Positions 49,966 through 60,579 of a DNA stretch of 60,579 nt are shown here, one piece after another. The DNA is from Streptomyces albus subsp. albus (GTDB lineage Bacteria > Actinomycetota > Actinomycetes > Streptomycetales > Streptomycetaceae): the NCBI RefSeq assembly GCF_000725885.1, contig NZ_JODR01000035.1, positions 1 through 60,579 of the forward strand, written 5' to 3'. A program made the translations under genes and the position numbers. The notes under the pieces were generated by a model. The model had not been told where the DNA came from. It ran no database searches and was given only the letters and a program-made list of their open reading frames with translations. The number at the start of each line of letters is the position of its first letter. Position 1 is the first letter of the stretch.

Positions 49966-50768
49966 GCACCGCCGTCCCGCACACCGCGGCCCGTCCGGGC
50001 CCCGGCCGCGGCCTCGCCATGCTGTGGCATCAGATCCGCTACGAGCAGCTGACGTTCTGGCGCAATCCGCAGAGCGCGTTCTTCACCTTCATCCTGCCGA
50101 TCGTGGTGATCGGGGCGTTCGGCCTGCTGTTCGGCGACGTCGGGAAGAGCTCGTTCTTCTACGGGCGGTCGGCGTTGCAGTACTACATCGCCACCATCAC
50201 GGCGCTGTCCATCCTGGGCGCCTGCTACAGCCAGTTGGCGATCGTACTCGCGGCGCGGCGGCAGAACGGGATCCTCAAACGCGTCCGGGCCACTCCCCTG
50301 CCCGCCTCCATGTACTTCACGGGCCTGCTGGCGCACTGCGCCCTGGTGAGCACCGTCGACACCGTGCTCATCACCGCGATCGGCCGCGCCTACGGCGTCC
50401 CGCTGCCGTCCGCGTCCCAGTGGCCGGTGCTCGTCGTGACGGTGCTGCTCGGCGCCGCGGCGTTCTGCGCGCTGGGCGTCGCGGTGGGCTCGCTGATCCG
50501 CAACGCGGAGGCCGCGCCGTCCGTCGTGCAGTTCATCCTGTTCCCGATGGTGTTCATCTCCGGTACCTACATGCCGATCCACTCCGACGTGCTGAGCGTC
50601 GTCACGGGTGCGCTGCCGGTGAAACCGTTCAACGACGCCCTGCTCGCGGCCTTCACCGACGCGGACGCCGGCTTCGCCTGGCGGGACTGCGGCGTCCTGC
50701 TGGTGTGGGGCGTGCTCGGCGCGGTGGTGGCCGTCCGCCGGTTCCGCTGGGACCCGCGGCCCGAATGA
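49962..50768 (+). CDS. ABC-2 type transporter permease (DrrB-type)
   Basis: 268 aa, GTG start. About six membrane segments: FFTFILPIVVIGAFGLLFG, YYIATITALSILGACYS, FTGLLAHCALVSTVDTVLI, VLVVTVLLGAAAFCALGVAV, VVQFILFPMVFISGTYM and GVLLVWGVLGAVVAV. The cytosolic N-terminus and the sequence RRQNGILKRVRATPLP are typical of ABC-2 permeases. It partners the ATPase upstream to export the product. A strong terminator follows at 50821-50871. Confidence 0.92.
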
Positions 50769-50820
50769 CCACTCCCCGGACTGCGGGCCGACGTGGTTCC
50801 CCCGTACCGCGCCCCGCAGC

Positions 50821-50871
50821 GGCAGAGGCCGTGACTCCTGCATCCCCCGGCAGGGTCACGGCCTCTGTGCC
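50821..50871. terminator. Bidirectional terminator between exporter and PKS
   Basis: The arms starting GGCAGAGGCCGTGAC (50821) and GTCACGGCCTCTGTGCC (50855-50871) pair nearly fully, with an inner CCTGC/GCAGG extension. It lies between the convergent permease and PKS genes. Confidence 0.88.
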
Positions 50872-50905
50872 ACCCGTGCACAGGGGGCGTCAGTCAGCGC
50901 GCACG

Positions 50906-60579
<9,674 letters not shown>

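Overview
The window is about 72% G+C with strong third-position GC bias, GTG starts and 4-nt overlapping operons. This is typical of a Streptomyces or close relative. Nearly all of it is the left part of a large secondary-metabolite gene cluster. That cluster appears to make a multiply glycosylated type I polyketide macrolactone carrying a 1,4-naphthoquinone-type group derived from a duplicated futalosine (menaquinone) pathway. Known compounds of this kind are PM100117/PM100118, langkolide and the axenomycins. From memory, the PM100117/118 cluster of Streptomyces caniferus also contains four futalosine-pathway homologues. The exact product here cannot be named from sequence.

Left border (1-1300): the end of an IS30-type insertion sequence truncates a GH20 beta-N-acetylhexosaminidase gene. 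1.5-7.5 kb (+): a tightly overlapping operon of three OleD-type glycosyltransferases (GT1-GT3), a dTDP-glucose synthase and a P450. 7.5-12.4 kb (-): mqnE, ferredoxin, mqnA, mqnC and dTDP-glucose 4,6-dehydratase. 12.5-18.7 kb: a small LURP/tubby-like protein, GT4 coupled to a UDP-glucuronate-decarboxylase-like enzyme, an SDR with a DAO-type flavoenzyme, and a class II DAHP-synthase homologue that has lost catalytic motifs. 18.8-29.8 kb: a block of six regulators (OmpR-type orphan, PAS-LuxR, three large LAL regulators, and a NarL-like protein with a degenerate receiver). 30-40.3 kb: GT5, a methyltransferase, mqnD, an operon for deoxysugar reduction (4-ketoreductase, Fe-S 3-dehydratase, 3-ketoreductase, GT6), GT7 and a cytosolic glycosidase-like barrel protein. 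40.4-46.2 kb: aromatic/quinone tailoring and activation (FAD hydroxylase, methyltransferase, WrbA-like quinone reductase, PaaK-like adenylating enzyme, discrete acyltransferase). 46.2-50.8 kb: a two-component system, a YceI-like lipocalin and an ABC-2 exporter. 50.9 kb to the right edge (-): the 3' end of the PKS, with the last two modules and the thioesterase.

How it fits together (inference): chorismate goes through MqnA, MqnE, MqnC and MqnD to 1,4-dihydroxy-6-naphthoate. The 40-46 kb enzymes would then oxidise, methylate and activate it. The PKS ends in a predicted dienoate lactone. dTDP-deoxyhexoses, and perhaps a UDP-pentose, are added by up to seven glycosyltransferases. No mqnB was seen, so the chromosomal copy would have to serve.

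The most striking regulatory signal is a 16-bp palindrome close to CTVGGGAWWTCCCBAG, the operator class of PimM-type PAS-LuxR regulators. I find it at ten places, all in promoter gaps of structural operons, and a PAS-LuxR gene lies at 19.7-20.5 kb. This suggests one regulator co-ordinates quinone, sugar, glycosylation and activation genes.
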